Shown one piece after another: positions 11,397-22,147 of a stretch of DNA of 64,000 nucleotides (positions are counted from its first letter, which is position 1; each line of letters starts with the position of its first letter). The stretch spans positions 1,302,001 through 1,366,000 of the forward strand of contig JAWWNJ010000023.1 in assembly GCA_037176885.1 (NCBI GenBank), read 5' to 3'. The notes under the pieces are model-generated. The model was not told the origin of the DNA. It worked only from the letters and a program-made list of their open reading frames with translations, and ran no database searches. Both the position numbers and the translations under genes were made by a program. Source of the stretch: Favolaschia claudopus (lineage: Eukaryota; Basidiomycota; Agaricomycetes; Agaricales; Mycenaceae).

Positions 11397-12039
11397 TCAG
11401 TGGTGGTGAGCGTCGGCGTGACCTTGTTCCTCGGCACCCTCCACCCACTGTACTTGATAATCCAATGCATATACTGGCGGGTTTGCAGCTGAATGTACAT
11501 TCACAGAGACACGCTTCAAAAATCTCACCTGAGCCACATTCTGTGCAGAACCGCTGGCGGTCGTGAGGCACGTCGATCCAGACAATATCATGCGAGTCGG
11601 AAGGGCTCCCAGTGCAGCCAATTACGCGGTGGTTGTCCTGTAACAATGTAAGAGCAAGTCAGAACGACACCAAGGTGTTGCAAGGCGTGCGTTGCATATG
11701 CAGCTGGCCAGAATAACCGACACGCACATAGGACAGCACCATGATGGGATCCTTTTTTGTGCCAATGCGGCTCGAATCCAGCGGAGTCTCATCGAACACA
11801 TCAATGCCCTGCATCTCCCCAATAAGTTCGAAACGCTCGAGACCAGTAGCCTGTTCAAAATCGGTCGGGACTTCGCCAGCTTTTCCACCAGTTCCGAAGA
11901 TAGACGGTGGTTTGGCGCCGTGGTCTGAGGAAGCGCGGAGAGTAGTAGAGAAAGCACGGAGAGAAGAAGTAGGGGCCCTGCGCGCAGAGCGGGCGACGAG
12001 GGGACGCGCTGCGTGGACGGCTGAGCGCAGCATCGACAT
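11397..12039 (-). CDS. COX4: Cytochrome c oxidase subunit Vb (yeast Cox4)
   Basis: Zinc-binding nuclear subunit of respiratory complex IV in the mitochondrial inner membrane. The start ATG at 12037-12039 opens an Arg/Ala/Ser presequence (MSMLRSAVHAARPLVARSAR). The mature protein begins near GKAGEVPTDFEQATGLERFE, followed by GMQ-type family sequence read here as GEMQGIDVFDETPLDSSR and GTKKDPIMVLSY. After an intron comes NHRVIGCTGSPSDSHDIVWI, then RFCTECGS, which supplies the zinc-binding cysteines. A second intron joins to PPVYALDYQVQWVEG and an unusual His-rich end (HADAHHH). The stop is TGA at 11397-11399. Upstream in-frame codons lack an ATG, which fixes the start. It is divergent from the GT61 gene, with 138 bp between starts. 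Confidence 0.93.
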
Positions 12040-12177
12040 GGAGGGCGGAGTTGAGCGGTATGCGTGACGGCGCGTTACGGTCACAATATCCTTCTTCAGT
12101 CTGGCCAGCGTCTAGCCTCCTCCTGCTCAGCCTGTTCCTCGTTCTCTGGACTGCTCTGCGGACCGACGGCGCAGACA

Positions 12178-13962
12178 ATGGTGTCCAGAGAAATTTCACG
12201 AAGGGATATCGTTCTCATCTTTCTTGGCGCGACCTGCTTTTACGCCTTTTCCGCTCTTTTTTCACCCAAAAGCAACCCTATGATTGTCAAAGACCCAGAC
12301 TCTATCCTCGCACCAGATATCACGATGGACCTAGGCGTCCAAGGGTTTCCCGAGACTTCAGTGGTCGCCCACGCACCTGGATGGACTCTATTCCGGAATC
12401 TCTACATGTCTGGCGGAACCCTGCTCCTCCTAACTTCGAATTCGTCGCAGTTTCCCGACCACAAATTCATGACAAGCACTGGGCTGCCTGGAAACCTCAC
12501 AAATGATGCTCAGCGTATGCCCACGCCCAAAGAAATGGCATTTATTACCCCAAACGAAGCGAAGATGCGCTGGGGACGCCAAACTGGTATTTCTGTACAT
12601 GAGAGAAACAGAGTTTTAACGGTAGAAGGACTGACGGTAATATCGTTGTCCTTCTGCTCACCAGCGTGAAAAGGCTGATCCATCAATAAGCTGCTGCACA
12701 ACGACCCTCCTCAGTTTCTTAACCACTGTACGTCAATATTGCCCCTCTTTCAGCATATTTCTCACCAAGTTGCTCAAGATTATCATTTCGTCGCTGAGCT
12801 CATGTTCGGTTCCTGGTTGTTCCTCTCTGGTGCTTTCCATAATCAGAGTGCCATCCCCCCGACTTCTGCGTTCGAGCCTTCCTTCAACGGGCCTTCACTA
12901 TCAACTTCTGTGCCGTTCATAAATCGCGCCATTTTCATTCATTCCGACGTAAATGGGTTGCGCGACGCACCTGGCTTCAATGGCTACTTTCTACGTGCTG
13001 TGTTTCCATCCATGACTGTTGAGGTGTCCATCGATTGGATCGACCGCGTGAACGCCACTACCAACACCAAAATCGACCGTGCGTGGCATTTCCCTCTTGT
13101 CCTGTTCACGGACCGCAGCGCGGCATTTCGATCTCCAATTTGCGGTGCATATACGCAGCGGACGGCGGCAGAAGCATGGATGTTAATGGCAAAGGCTGGG
13201 AAGATAGATCTCATCGGCAACTGGTGGGCCAGCATCAGAGACACGCTATCCAGATACGCTGGCAGCGCACCAACGGACGACCCGCCTTCTGCCACCCTCC
13301 CTGACTCTCAAAATATCATAATCACCTACATAAACCGCCAGGGAACGAGGCGGCATCTCCGCGATGAGGACAACTTAGCGCTCGTTGCTGCGATCGAACA
13401 AATGGTAGAACGGAAAAATAGACAAGGGACCAAGAAGTGGGAATTCAACAACGTGCACGCAGAACGGATAACTTTGGATGAACAGATTCGATTCGCGGCG
13501 AAGACAACTGTACGCGTTTTGACAAATCATCTTCAGGAGCCTCGAATTTACATGCATTTGCAGATTATGCTCGGTGTACACGGCAACGGTGACTGAAACA
13601 ACACTATCCCTGTTTCCTCCCGCTTAACCTAATTCCAAGGCCTTACTCATCTAGTATTCATGAAACCCACGCGTTTTTCTGCTGTCGTCGAAATCTTTCT
13701 GCCCGGCGGCTTTGCAAGGGACTACGAATGGACGAGTAGATCGCTCGGAATGACGCATTACTCGATCTGGAATAACGAATCGTTCACGCACCCACACGAG
13801 CCGGTGCTTCCCGCATATCCAGAAGGCTTCCATGGACCCAACATTCCTGTGCAAGGGCAGTTTGTAGCAAAGCTTATAGAAGATCATGTTGCGGCCAAGG
13901 AGCAAGCTGCGCCGGCGCCGTCCTTGGACAACAGTCCAGTTTATGATAAATTCGGAGGCTGA
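12178..13962 (+). CDS. GT61-family (DUF563) glycosyltransferase, type II membrane protein
   Basis: Fungal member of GT61, the family of plant xylosyl/arabinosyltransferases and animal EOGT. The start at 12178 (MVSREISRRD) is followed by one transmembrane segment (IVLIFLGATCFYAFSALF), giving a Golgi-type signal anchor. Several short introns (about 12586-12780) lead to LLHNDPPQFLNHYYHFVAEL, the conserved YH.FVAE-type element. The catalytic half has IIITYINRQGTRRHLRDEDN, the family's R..TRR segment, then LLGVHGNG, THLVFMKPT and VVEIFLPGGFARDYEWTSRS. An intron (about 13590-13650) splits VHGNG from LTHLVF. The stop is TGA at 13960-13962. The donor is probably a nucleotide sugar; donor and acceptor cannot be read from sequence. 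Confidence 0.86.
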
Positions 13963-14199
13963 ACGCATCCTCCTTGATTGTGTATCCCTTCTTGCTTTGT
14001 AGCCACTATCGTATGTACGGTGTAGATCTTTTTGTGGTTATTGTACGTCGTCGTTAATTTTTGGTTAAAGCAATATCATACTAGTATTCCAACTGTTCCC
14101 AGCAGTACGGTGACATACGTATTCAGTATGAGGGAATTCCGTGGCTGATATTGAAGCTATACCAAGTCATTCAAAGCCCGCACTCTCTTGGAGGAAAGC

Positions 14200-15434
14200 T
14201 CACCTTAACCCAGGGTTCGAAATAATGGGGAGCTCACCAGGGAAGCTAGCACGAAACAGGTCCGCCACCATACTGCAATCGATGCGATTTGAGACCACTG
14301 GCATCCAAAACGAATGCACGGGATCAGCTCACCGCCCAAACACAATAGTGCCGTTTTCGTTCAAGTGTGTATTGTCATCTGGCGACCTTGAAGGACGTTG
14401 TCTCAGGTTGTGATTATTGTTTGAGAAAGGGAACCGAGTACCTGTTGAGACGATGTGCCGCATCAGGTCCAATGGCTTCTACATAGGTAATTGAATGGGC
14501 ATGCAGATCCAGTAAATGGGTTTGCTGTTGCTGTGAAATGAGGATAGTTTCATCCGCCCATGGTGCTAACGCATCCTGAATAGTGCCGTTGTCGAAAAAA
14601 TTCCGCCTGGTAAGGCTGGTGACCAAAACAGGCTCAGCACCGAGAGACCTAATTTGGTCGATCATGACTGGAAGAAACAAATTGGAGTTATCGTGCAGTG
14701 AAGAAGAGTTCGTGATCTCAACTTGTCAGGTTGGCTCCCATTGATTCTGGAGGAGCTGTTGCAGAGTCAGGATTTTCCAAGATCCTCGTTCGAGATCGCA
14801 GAGCCACGTACCTATTTTCATGTCGTCTGAGAAAAAAGTCAAGTCATGGCCAACATACGAAGTGAGCACGGAGGCACGAACTGTGACCGAACTGAAGCGT
14901 AACTAGTGTCCTGTTGACGATCGGGATTTCCCGCATAGTAATAATCGCGGTGTATTTACCTTCTTCCCCTCGCAACTTCAGCTTGAATAGCAGCAACTTG
15001 AAATTCCGCTTTAGTAACAGTCCAGTTTGGTCAAGAGTCATGCATACCGGCTATGTCCCAAGAACCATCAGCCACAAAACTACCAGTCGTCGCTCCATTT
15101 TTCGCAGTATTTATGCATGGCGTATCTTTTACCAATGATGAAGGCGTTAACGCAGTGATGTTGGTAGACCCGCAGAAGCCGTTTCCCCATCCGCCTATGC
15201 ATTGTTGTGAGTCGAGCAGACCCTGTCACTCTTCAAGGAGGCTTGCCCGAATTTAAGATTGTGCTTTTATCATGGGTTAGTTCAATCTATACCGGATTGA
15301 ATGTTCGTGGTCACGCACCCATTCGCCGTAGTACTGTCGCCAACTAGAACGAAGGAAGTAGGCACACTGCGAGAAAGTGCAGCCGCAGGGGCGAGACAAC
15401 CCAGTAGGACACCAATAACAGTCGAGCAGAGCAT
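14200..15434 (-). CDS. Secreted GDSL/SGNH esterase, rhamnogalacturonan acetylesterase type (CE12-like)
   Basis: Predicted extracellular carbohydrate esterase. The start at 15434 gives a signal peptide (MLCSTVIGVLLGCLAPAAAL). Block I of the SGNH fold follows directly (SFVLVGDSTTAN, nucleophile Ser in GDST). After an intron: GGWGNGFCGSTNITALTPSS. Block III reads TLVTLQFGHND, with the oxyanion Asn. Later exons give LGAEPVLVTSLTRRNFFDNG and HSITYVEAIGPDAAHRLN. The final catalytic block is DDNTHLNENGTIVFGRMV, containing the Asp-His pair. The protein ends FPGELPIISNPGLR with TGA at 14200-14202. Eight or nine exons are needed. All catalytic elements are present, so it should be active. The likely substrate is acetylated pectin or another plant wall polymer, inferred from family. 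Confidence 0.87.
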
Positions 15435-15708
15435 GTGTGGAGGGATGTACTCACAGACATCCTAGAGAACGTTTCCCCACTTCTTAAACTGTGAAACGGG
15501 GTCACAGGTACAGTGACGGAGCGGAATCGGGAAATCGGTCCGCCCATAAGTGGAAAGAATACGCAAGTCTGTGTAGTCAGGTGATCGTGCTGCCAGTGCG
15601 GCGCTGTAACCTCGGATGCGTTGAAGGCGACTGTCAGCGACATTACTTGGAAGGAAGGACGGAACGGGAATAAAAGACTATCGATTCTGAATAGCGAAAC
15701 AAGTATTG

Positions 15709-18067
15709 CTACAAATAATATCGATCGGCTTCAGAGGCATGCATGAGCGATGGAGTGGGAAACCAAAAAATTCGAGTGCCTACCAATTTGACCCAGTCCG
15801 GGAAGAATAGACCACACTTGTCGGCCTTGAGGGTTTCCTTCTACCTTAGAGCCCTCAATCCAACCCTCGCGTACGATATCGTCGACCTCTGCAGTGACAA
15901 TTTTGATGTCAGGGAATGCACGACGAAGGACGGATATGCCTGAAGTGCGTCAGGCAAGAAGAGAGATATCGTTTTGGAGATCTTCACCTCCTCCTCGTGC
16001 GACTAGGAATGTGACAAATATTATGTGCTGGGGCTTGACACCGTGGTCCAACAAGATACGGATAGCCATGAAGGCAGATGCTCCCGTTCCGATCTGACAC
16101 AGAATGCGAGTCAGCCAACTTGAGAACCAAAACTTCTCAACCCACCTGCGCATCCAGAAGGAATACCCAGGTTTCTTCTGCCATATGTCGTTTGCGGATG
16201 CAAACGGGGAGCATTACATGCAGCATTAATGGTTCTCCGTCCGTGATGTTGGAAGGAACCAGCAGCGAGCCCATAGGGACATCATTCAGTACACGTTTAA
16301 ACCCGCGTTCAAGCGTTCCACCCCTTGAGCAGTTGTTAACGTCAAAACTGTCCATACAGGAATAAAGTCACGAACGATCGCAAGATAGAAACACCGCAAA
16401 TGTACTAGAGGGGTTGTCAGACTCGCGAACTGTGTGATTCAAGAAGTATTTACTTTGGCACTCAATGTTTTACCTGTGAAAGAAGCCTCGACTGGCGTTG
16501 TGACTGTCCTGGAGGAATATGGTAGGAATTGCAGAGCAAACTCCATCAAGATAGTCGCTAATCTATCCACGAAGAAAATGAAATCTTGACGGCTGCTCGT
16601 CTGCGAACGGAGGATGGTGGAAATGCCCTGAAATCAACTTTGAGTACTACGGCTATCGGAACCTGGATGAGGACAAACCTGTAGTTGCCGAGTTTGAGGT
16701 AAGATAGAGAGATTTAGATCTTCTAATTTGCATTCTGGCACCACTGTGCCAGAGGGACTGGTGTACAAGTGCGGAATGGCCATCTTGTGCCGAAAAGCAT
16801 TAGTACGTTCGTGCAGTTTTCGTCGAATGTGGGTGCCGATTAAGTCGATGGCGACTTGATTGTGCGACCCAGGAACAATCTGAACCGCACTAAGAAAGAG
16901 CAAGAATTATGGAAGAATAGAACTGAACGATATCCGCATAGCGCTGGGACGGCAAGACATAATTATCATACGCCGGTTTGACATAACGTAGATATCTGGG
17001 TTGAAACTGTCATACTGACGATACGTTCATGAGAACAGAACATACTGTTCTAAAATGCCATCGACACTTCGTCCGCGCTCTTGTACGTCGCGTTTGAGAC
17101 GTCGAGCGAGCATTAGATCTGAATCGCATTGGACGAACAGCTGGACAGGGTTCCCTCACGAATGATCATGCAGAAATAAATCAGGATTCACCTTGAGATC
17201 GTACAGTTCCCGCATGCTAGGATCTTGAAGTGCCATGATGCCTTCTGCGATGATGATTGCAGCGCCATATAAATATTTCGGCTCGTCCTCCCGCTAAAAG
17301 CGAGAATAAATATCATTGTGGACGGTTTGAGTTGGTTACAACTCACCTGGTGCGTTACAAACGAATAAATGGGTATATTGGATTGCTTGCATGCCTTCAA
17401 GTCCGACAAACACTGTGCAGGGGCTCGAATACGCGCGCGGGTTTTATAAACTGGGCAAGACTTACAGCGGCGAAGAGGGCCATGTCAATACTTCGTAGAA
17501 AGTGTCACCCAGGGCATTCCGACGAACAAATGAATTGCACCTGTCCGGATGGTCGAAGTCGAAAGCGCTGGCATGGGCAAGAGCGAGTTCCTCCTCGGTG
17601 TGTCGTTTGTAGAAACTATCTTGCGAGAGAATGATAACGCTCGGGATTGACCCTAGGGAGCGGACCAGCTGTTGTGCGACGTGGGTCTTACCGCTCCCAG
17701 ATCCACCTGAGATATCGATAGAGTCTTAGGGCTTGGAAGCTGGAACACAACGCATTTCGCACCCGCAATACCGACGACAAACGCGTCGCAAATTCGTTCC
17801 CCGTTCTCCCCATACCTTCCAAGATCGAGTCAAGCTCCCGCAACGTGTTGAGAATCGGCGTGTTTACCAGGGTGGACGGCCATGGGATACGAGGACAGTA
17901 TTTTTCGCAGGCTTGAAGTTGGTATCTAGCTTCGGCGGGGTGACGCTTCTTGCCTCTTCCTGGTCAGACATCAAGCTGGGATACTGTGTATATGGTGCGA
18001 GGGACGACAAGGAAGAAAGCGCCGCGCCGAGGCTGCTTGCTGCTGTGTGATTTAGCCGACTTGACAT
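15709..18067 (-). CDS. URK1: Uridine kinase with C-terminal UPRTase-like domain
   Basis: Pyrimidine salvage enzyme phosphorylating uridine/cytidine. The start at 18067 gives a Ser-rich leader; a second in-frame ATG lies at about 17971. After two introns the kinase core reads VVGIAGGSGSGKTHVAQQLV (Walker A), then IILSQDSFYKRHTEEELALA and FDFDHPD. The exon near 17225-17300 gives YLYGAAIIIAEGIMALQDPS, followed by a segment read as LMLARRLKRDVQERGRSVD. Next come the lid and phosphate-binding region (IVPGSHNQVAIDLIGTHIRR). The second half is the uracil phosphoribosyltransferase-like domain found in fungal Urk1: GGTLERGFKRVLNDVPMGSL, DAQIGTGASAFMAIRILLDH (PRPP-loop region) and GISVLRRAFPDIKIVTAEVD. 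The end, GQIADRYYL, is typical of the family; the stop is TAG at 15709-15711. The start lies only 26 bp after the CTU2 stop on the same strand. Confidence 0.93.
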
Positions 18068-18093
18068 CTTTATCTAACCGACAGATTATGTTT

Positions 18094-19880
18094 TCAGCTG
18101 TCCTCATCAGGTAGTAAAAATTCCGATATAGACTGCTTCATATCCGAACGCTCCATCTTCCGACTTCCCCACTCTTCCACGATACCCTTCCCATCCAACT
18201 GCGGCGCGACCCAAACAGGAAGAGGTGTTGAATTCACAAGCGCAGACGCAGTTGAACCACGACTGCTGCGACTTGTCAATGTAGTATGGCAAGGGTAACA
18301 GAGATATGGTGTTAGCGATGGTCCCGATAGGTCGTCTGTTTTGTTTGAGACGACATTTGTTGCATGAGGTGGAGGAGAAGCAAGGCCTGGATCCGCGAAG
18401 GATCGTATTGATATCCTAGCCTTCCAGTCCTGAACCCCAGGCTGAGCAGGTCTACAATCGAGAGTGAGAGGCGATTTCTTCCGCATGAAAAAGGGCTAAC
18501 CGTTCACAAAGCAAACAAATGGCTTCAGAATTGTCCTTCGGCGCGAGTTTACCACACGTCCGAGCAATCGTGGATACGGTCGACGGATAATCGCGTTCCA
18601 ATCCAACGATGAAGTCTAAAAAGTGCGAGTTAGAGCGAGCTAACTGAGAGTAACAGCACACCTACTTTTGGTGAGCGCCCCGATTCCTTGCTTACCACCA
18701 AGAAAGCTTTCTTTGCCCACTACCTTGAGGCCTCTCCACCATGCCCATATCGCACATTCCTTCATGCCGATGTCTCGCAGCGGTCGAACGACTTTGATCG
18801 CTCTCCTCGAGCCGCTACTAACAGTCGGCTGCCATTCCTCCTGCGCTTCCTCGCGCACCACGAAGCCTCCGCCCTGCGAGATAGACGAGATCAAGGAAAC
18901 GGAAAGGGATGTGAGACAGGTGCCGAGAAGTAGATGGGAGGAATCTGTCGACCACGCAGTGCGTAGTAGCAGCAGTCGAACGAGGTTCTGGATTGCACTT
19001 GGGACGGCCGTTTGAGTGGGAAGAGCAGATATGTATGCAAGCAAAGCAGCCACAGGATCCCTGGATTCGATTGGCTGTGGGATCATGACCAGCTCTGGAT
19101 GAATGTGGGTCAGTTGGACAACAAGACGGAGGGAAAAGATGCACCTTCATTCCCAATATCAACTTTCAAAGACAACTCTGAGCGTTGCCCGCCAACCTTC
19201 TCCCACCACATATCATCGAACGCATTCTCGATTCGAAGAGGTAGAAAATCAAAGTGCTTGTACTGTTCCACCACATCACGCACTTCCTCAGTTCGATCTC
19301 TAGTCTACTGGTGAATTATTGAATATCCAGCATAAATCAGGGCTACAACGACATACCCCAGGCAAAGCATTGCATATCTCGACATAGCACACCGTTGCCT
19401 TCTTCCATACACCCGCATTACGAGGGTGATCTTTCCCGCCTTTCAAAACATCCTCGTTCGTGGGGGTCGAATAGTAGCAATCGGAAATCAGATCCAGAAG
19501 GACCGTAGAGCCCAGTCCACCGGTAAACCCCACACAGAGATTGCCAGTGGGTTTGAATCCCTTCTTCCGGGTTCCATTCACGTTGATCGTCGGCTCGAGT
19601 ATCCGTTTGAATTTGGTCGTGATATTTGGAAGGAAACATTCTCTGTAGATGAAGGTTAACCGAGAGCGCATGAGTTTCGGTTGGCGGAAGCGCACTTGCA
19701 ATAAACGGCGTGTCGAATGACCACATTCCCGACGTTTGTGCGACACTTGCCGCATATCCTGGTTTTGTCGTATTTCGTCCGACCTTGGGTTGAATCTTAA
19801 GAAATTTCATCGAAAACTAAGCTGTTGCCCTCACGAAGCATGAGGGAATCTTCTTCCGAAACAGGATTTCCGCAGGACAT
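18094..19880 (-). CDS. CTU2: Cytoplasmic tRNA 2-thiolation protein 2 (Ctu2/Ncs2)
   Basis: Partner of Ctu1/Ncs6 in making the wobble 2-thiouridine of cytosolic tRNAs. The start at 19880 gives MSCGNPVSEEDSLML. A 42-nt intron follows, then TKYDKTRICGKCRTNVGNVV with the first CxxC. After the next intron comes ECFLPNITTKFKRILEP and LCVGFTGGLGSTVLLDLISD, the adenine-nucleotide alpha-hydrolase P-loop variant (GGLGS). The C-terminal part has SLTPYLCYPCHTTLTSRSSR, a second Cys pair, and ends SISEFLLPDEDS with TGA at 18094-18096. All landmarks occur in order and no lesion is visible. Plain open reading frames cross the first introns and read out of frame, so the spliced model is needed. It is divergent from the AIG2-like copy 1. 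Confidence 0.91.
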
Positions 19881-20023
19881 TGTTAGATCGCCCACGACGC
19901 CGAATCAGAAAGACAAGAGATAAAAACAAGATGGAAGTACGGGAGAAAGAAACTTTCGCCGCACGTGAGACTCTGACTCTATCTCACTGTTCACCTCAAC
20001 CAAACCTCAACCACTGCTGGGCA

Positions 20024-20699
20024 ATGTCTACCACTGCTGCATTCTTCTATGTAAGAATGGATTACCTTGACACGAAAATGAAACGGAATACGGAAACAGG
20101 GAACACTCATGCACCCCAAAATTCTCAAAAAAATTATCGAGAACGACGGCAGTCATCTACAGATATGCCAAGCAGTTCTCCTGGTCTAACTCGCACTACT
20201 GCGCCTCCCAGCGTATTTACCAACTCTGTAGAACTTCACTCGACATGAAATCAAAGTATGACCGATTTCTTGATCGCGGCGAAAGCATATAGCCCATGAA
20301 TCCGCCTAGTTCGAGGATTATCCTGGCTTGACTGCTTCAGATCTCGAGAAACTTGATGAATGGGAAGACGCAGTAAGTGTGCAAGGCATTCCAGACTCCA
20401 CATTGTTATCGAAGGATTGCGTTTTGCAGGAATACGAAAGACAAAAAGTTGTGGTCCATCCGCTTGAAGATCTGGTTTACCTCCCAGACTACGAGATGCC
20501 GACGATAAAACCATCCGCCTTGCCTTCGGACTCCGATCTACCTGGCGCTGTCGAGGTTGAAACGTACGTGTACACCGACCTATCGAACTTGAATGCGGAC
20601 GTATGGAATTTCGATGATTTCGTCGATAAAAATGCGTGGAAGTGGTATGATCCAGAGCGAGCATTTACCGCGACAGATGGTCCAAGTGAAGGCGTGTAG
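20024..20699 (+). CDS. AIG2-like gamma-glutamylcyclotransferase family protein, copy 1 (internally deleted)
   Basis: First of two tandem copies. Exon 1 is MSTTAAFFY, spliced to GTLMHPKILKKIIENDGSHL, which restores the FFYGTL loop that binds substrate in this fold. Exon 3 gives NFTRHEIK, and exon 4 EDYPGLTASDLEKLDEWEDA. After a 57-nt intron comes EYERQKVVVHPLEDLVYLPD, then the C-terminal part (LPGAVEVETYVYTDLSNLNA). Compared with copy 2, 29 codons are missing in frame between YPG and LT (near 20328). This removes the strands before the catalytic-Glu helix (LDEWE; the Glu itself remains). The frame stays open to TAG at 20697-20699. The gene may be transcribed, but a folded, active cyclotransferase is doubtful. 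It is divergent from CTU2 (143 bp). Confidence 0.68.
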
Positions 20700-20900
20700 G
20701 CAGAGGAAGCTACAAAAAGACTAGATAGAGTTTTTCATGACAGCGGAGTAGAAAGTCGGCGTCTTGTTGAATCAGAATGACTCGAGATGAGAGCAACAAT
20801 CCAGCAAGATGGAAGTACAAGAGGAAGAGGTTACCCGCACGTGGATCTGACTTGATTGTGTCAATCCCACCGTCGCAACAACCCTGCAACTTGCTGAACG

Positions 20901-21661
20901 ATGGCTAGCGCTACGACTGCTGCATTCTCTATGTGAGAGTGCAATGACTGAAAACTGAACTCAATTTGAATCCAAAGTAAATCAGGGGACGCTCATGCAC
21001 CCAAAAATTCTCAAGCGAGTTATAGGCAACGAAGGCAGTCATTTACAGATATGCCAAGCAGTCCTTCTGGTGCCCAATCCAATTGCTGTTTCTCTCAGTT
21101 GTTTGACCAACCATGCAGAATTTCACCCGCCACAAGGTCAAAGTACGACCGATTTCTTGATCGCGGGGAGAGCATCATCCAATTCGCCTAGTCCGCAGAC
21201 TACCCTGGAATAATTCCTTATTCTGAAGGCCGCGTATTGTTTGATGATGAACTTGACCGCGAGGCTTGTTCTGTTCGAGGCACAATGGTGACAGGTTTGA
21301 CTCCTTCAGACACCCGCCGACTTGACTATTTCGAAGGAGGAGTAAGTTCGCAAGGTATCGCGACGCCGTATCTGAGTGATCACGGAATGTTTCGCAGGAA
21401 TATGACAGAAAGAAAGTCGCTGTACACCCCCTAGAAGACCTGGTTTGCCTCTCCGACTACGAGATGCCCACAGTGAAACCCTCCGCCCTGCCTCCCGACT
21501 CGGATCTACCTGGTGCTGTGGAGGTCGAGACGTACGTCTTTTACAACATAAGCTACCTGAAGGCGGAGATTTGGGATTTCGATGATTTTTGCAAAAAGAA
21601 TGCGGCGAAGTGGTACGGGCCAGAATATAGAGAGACGGATAGGCCAAGTGCGACCCCATAG
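20901..21661 (+). pseudogene. AIG2-like gamma-glutamylcyclotransferase family, copy 2 (first exon frameshifted)
   Basis: Second tandem copy. The central and C-terminal parts are complete: SADYPGIIPYSEGRVLFDDE, CSVRGTMVTGLTPSDTRRLD then YFEGG (catalytic Glu), EYDRKKVAVHPLEDLVCL and LPGAVEVETYVFYNISYLKA, with TAG at 21659-21661. In exon 1 (start 20901), however, one T is missing relative to copy 1: copy 1 has TTCTTCTAT before its donor, this copy TTCTCTAT (near 20926-20932). Splicing at the equivalent donor therefore joins exon 2 out of frame and meets a stop. Translation from the internal ATG at 20995 (MHPKILKRVIGNEGSHLQIC) would restore the frame but lose the FFYGTL substrate loop. Probably a pseudogene or a 5'-truncated product; a sequencing error at this T would rescue it. 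Confidence 0.62.
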
Positions 21662-22147
21662 ACCAGAGCGTTACTAGATAGATATGATAGACGTGTTTAT
21701 GCTGCAGACTTGATGATTCTTTGACTGAGGTGGATGAAGGAAATGCAACGACGCGTTACGTAGCAGTTGATCGGATACTTATTTAATCCGATCCTACGTT
21801 CGCCTGAATCGATGGAGGACACCAATCGTTGGCCGTGACAACTCACAAATCCTGGAATATCTCCAACGAATTGAGCGACCGTCGCTAACCCAAGGTCGGC
21901 GAAAAAAATGCGAAAATCGCTAAATAGCATACTATTATTAGCGACTAGACATGCAAGGGGAGAGAGGAACAGAGATGGAGGGAGTGTGTGTGTACAGCTA
22001 TGTGTATGGATGAGGTGTCAGAGAGTGTGCGTTGTAAATCTGCGATGCAATGTCAATAATAGTACAGTATGATAATCTGAAAGCATAGACACGAAAAGCA
22101 AAATGAAGCAGATCTTATATCACCCAAAGAATAGAGGAGGAATGCGT
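21662..22147. other. Intergenic, with a short GT-rich simple tract
   Basis: I find no gene. There is a short GT-rich simple sequence near 21982-22010. The region separates the 3' ends of the plus-strand AIG2-like copy 2 and the minus-strand Cys-rich gene, so it should contain both terminators. Confidence 0.5.

Larger units (their letters stand above)
19980..21661 (+). repeat. Tandem gene duplication of the AIG2-like unit
   Basis: Two units (about 19980-20699 and 20860-21661) share exon order, intron positions and long stretches of coding identity, for example LPGAVEVETYV near both ends and GSHLQICQAVLL in exon 2. The intervening 150-200 bp also shows similarity around 20800-20900 (AGATGGAAGTAC followed by GAG-rich sequence in both). 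Introns have diverged more than exons, which suggests the copies were kept under selection for a time. Confidence 0.8.

Noticed and set aside
10995..11492. 165-codon plus-strand open frame between the secreted-protein gene and COX4
   Set aside because: No recognisable motif, odd composition, and it overlaps the last COX4 exon on the other strand; it is most likely open by chance.
19880..20248. Longer reading upstream of AIG2-like copy 1 (from 19880)
   Set aside because: Its upstream part is Arg/Lys-rich leader and it reads into intron 1; the spliced start at 20024 restores the conserved FFYGTL sequence.
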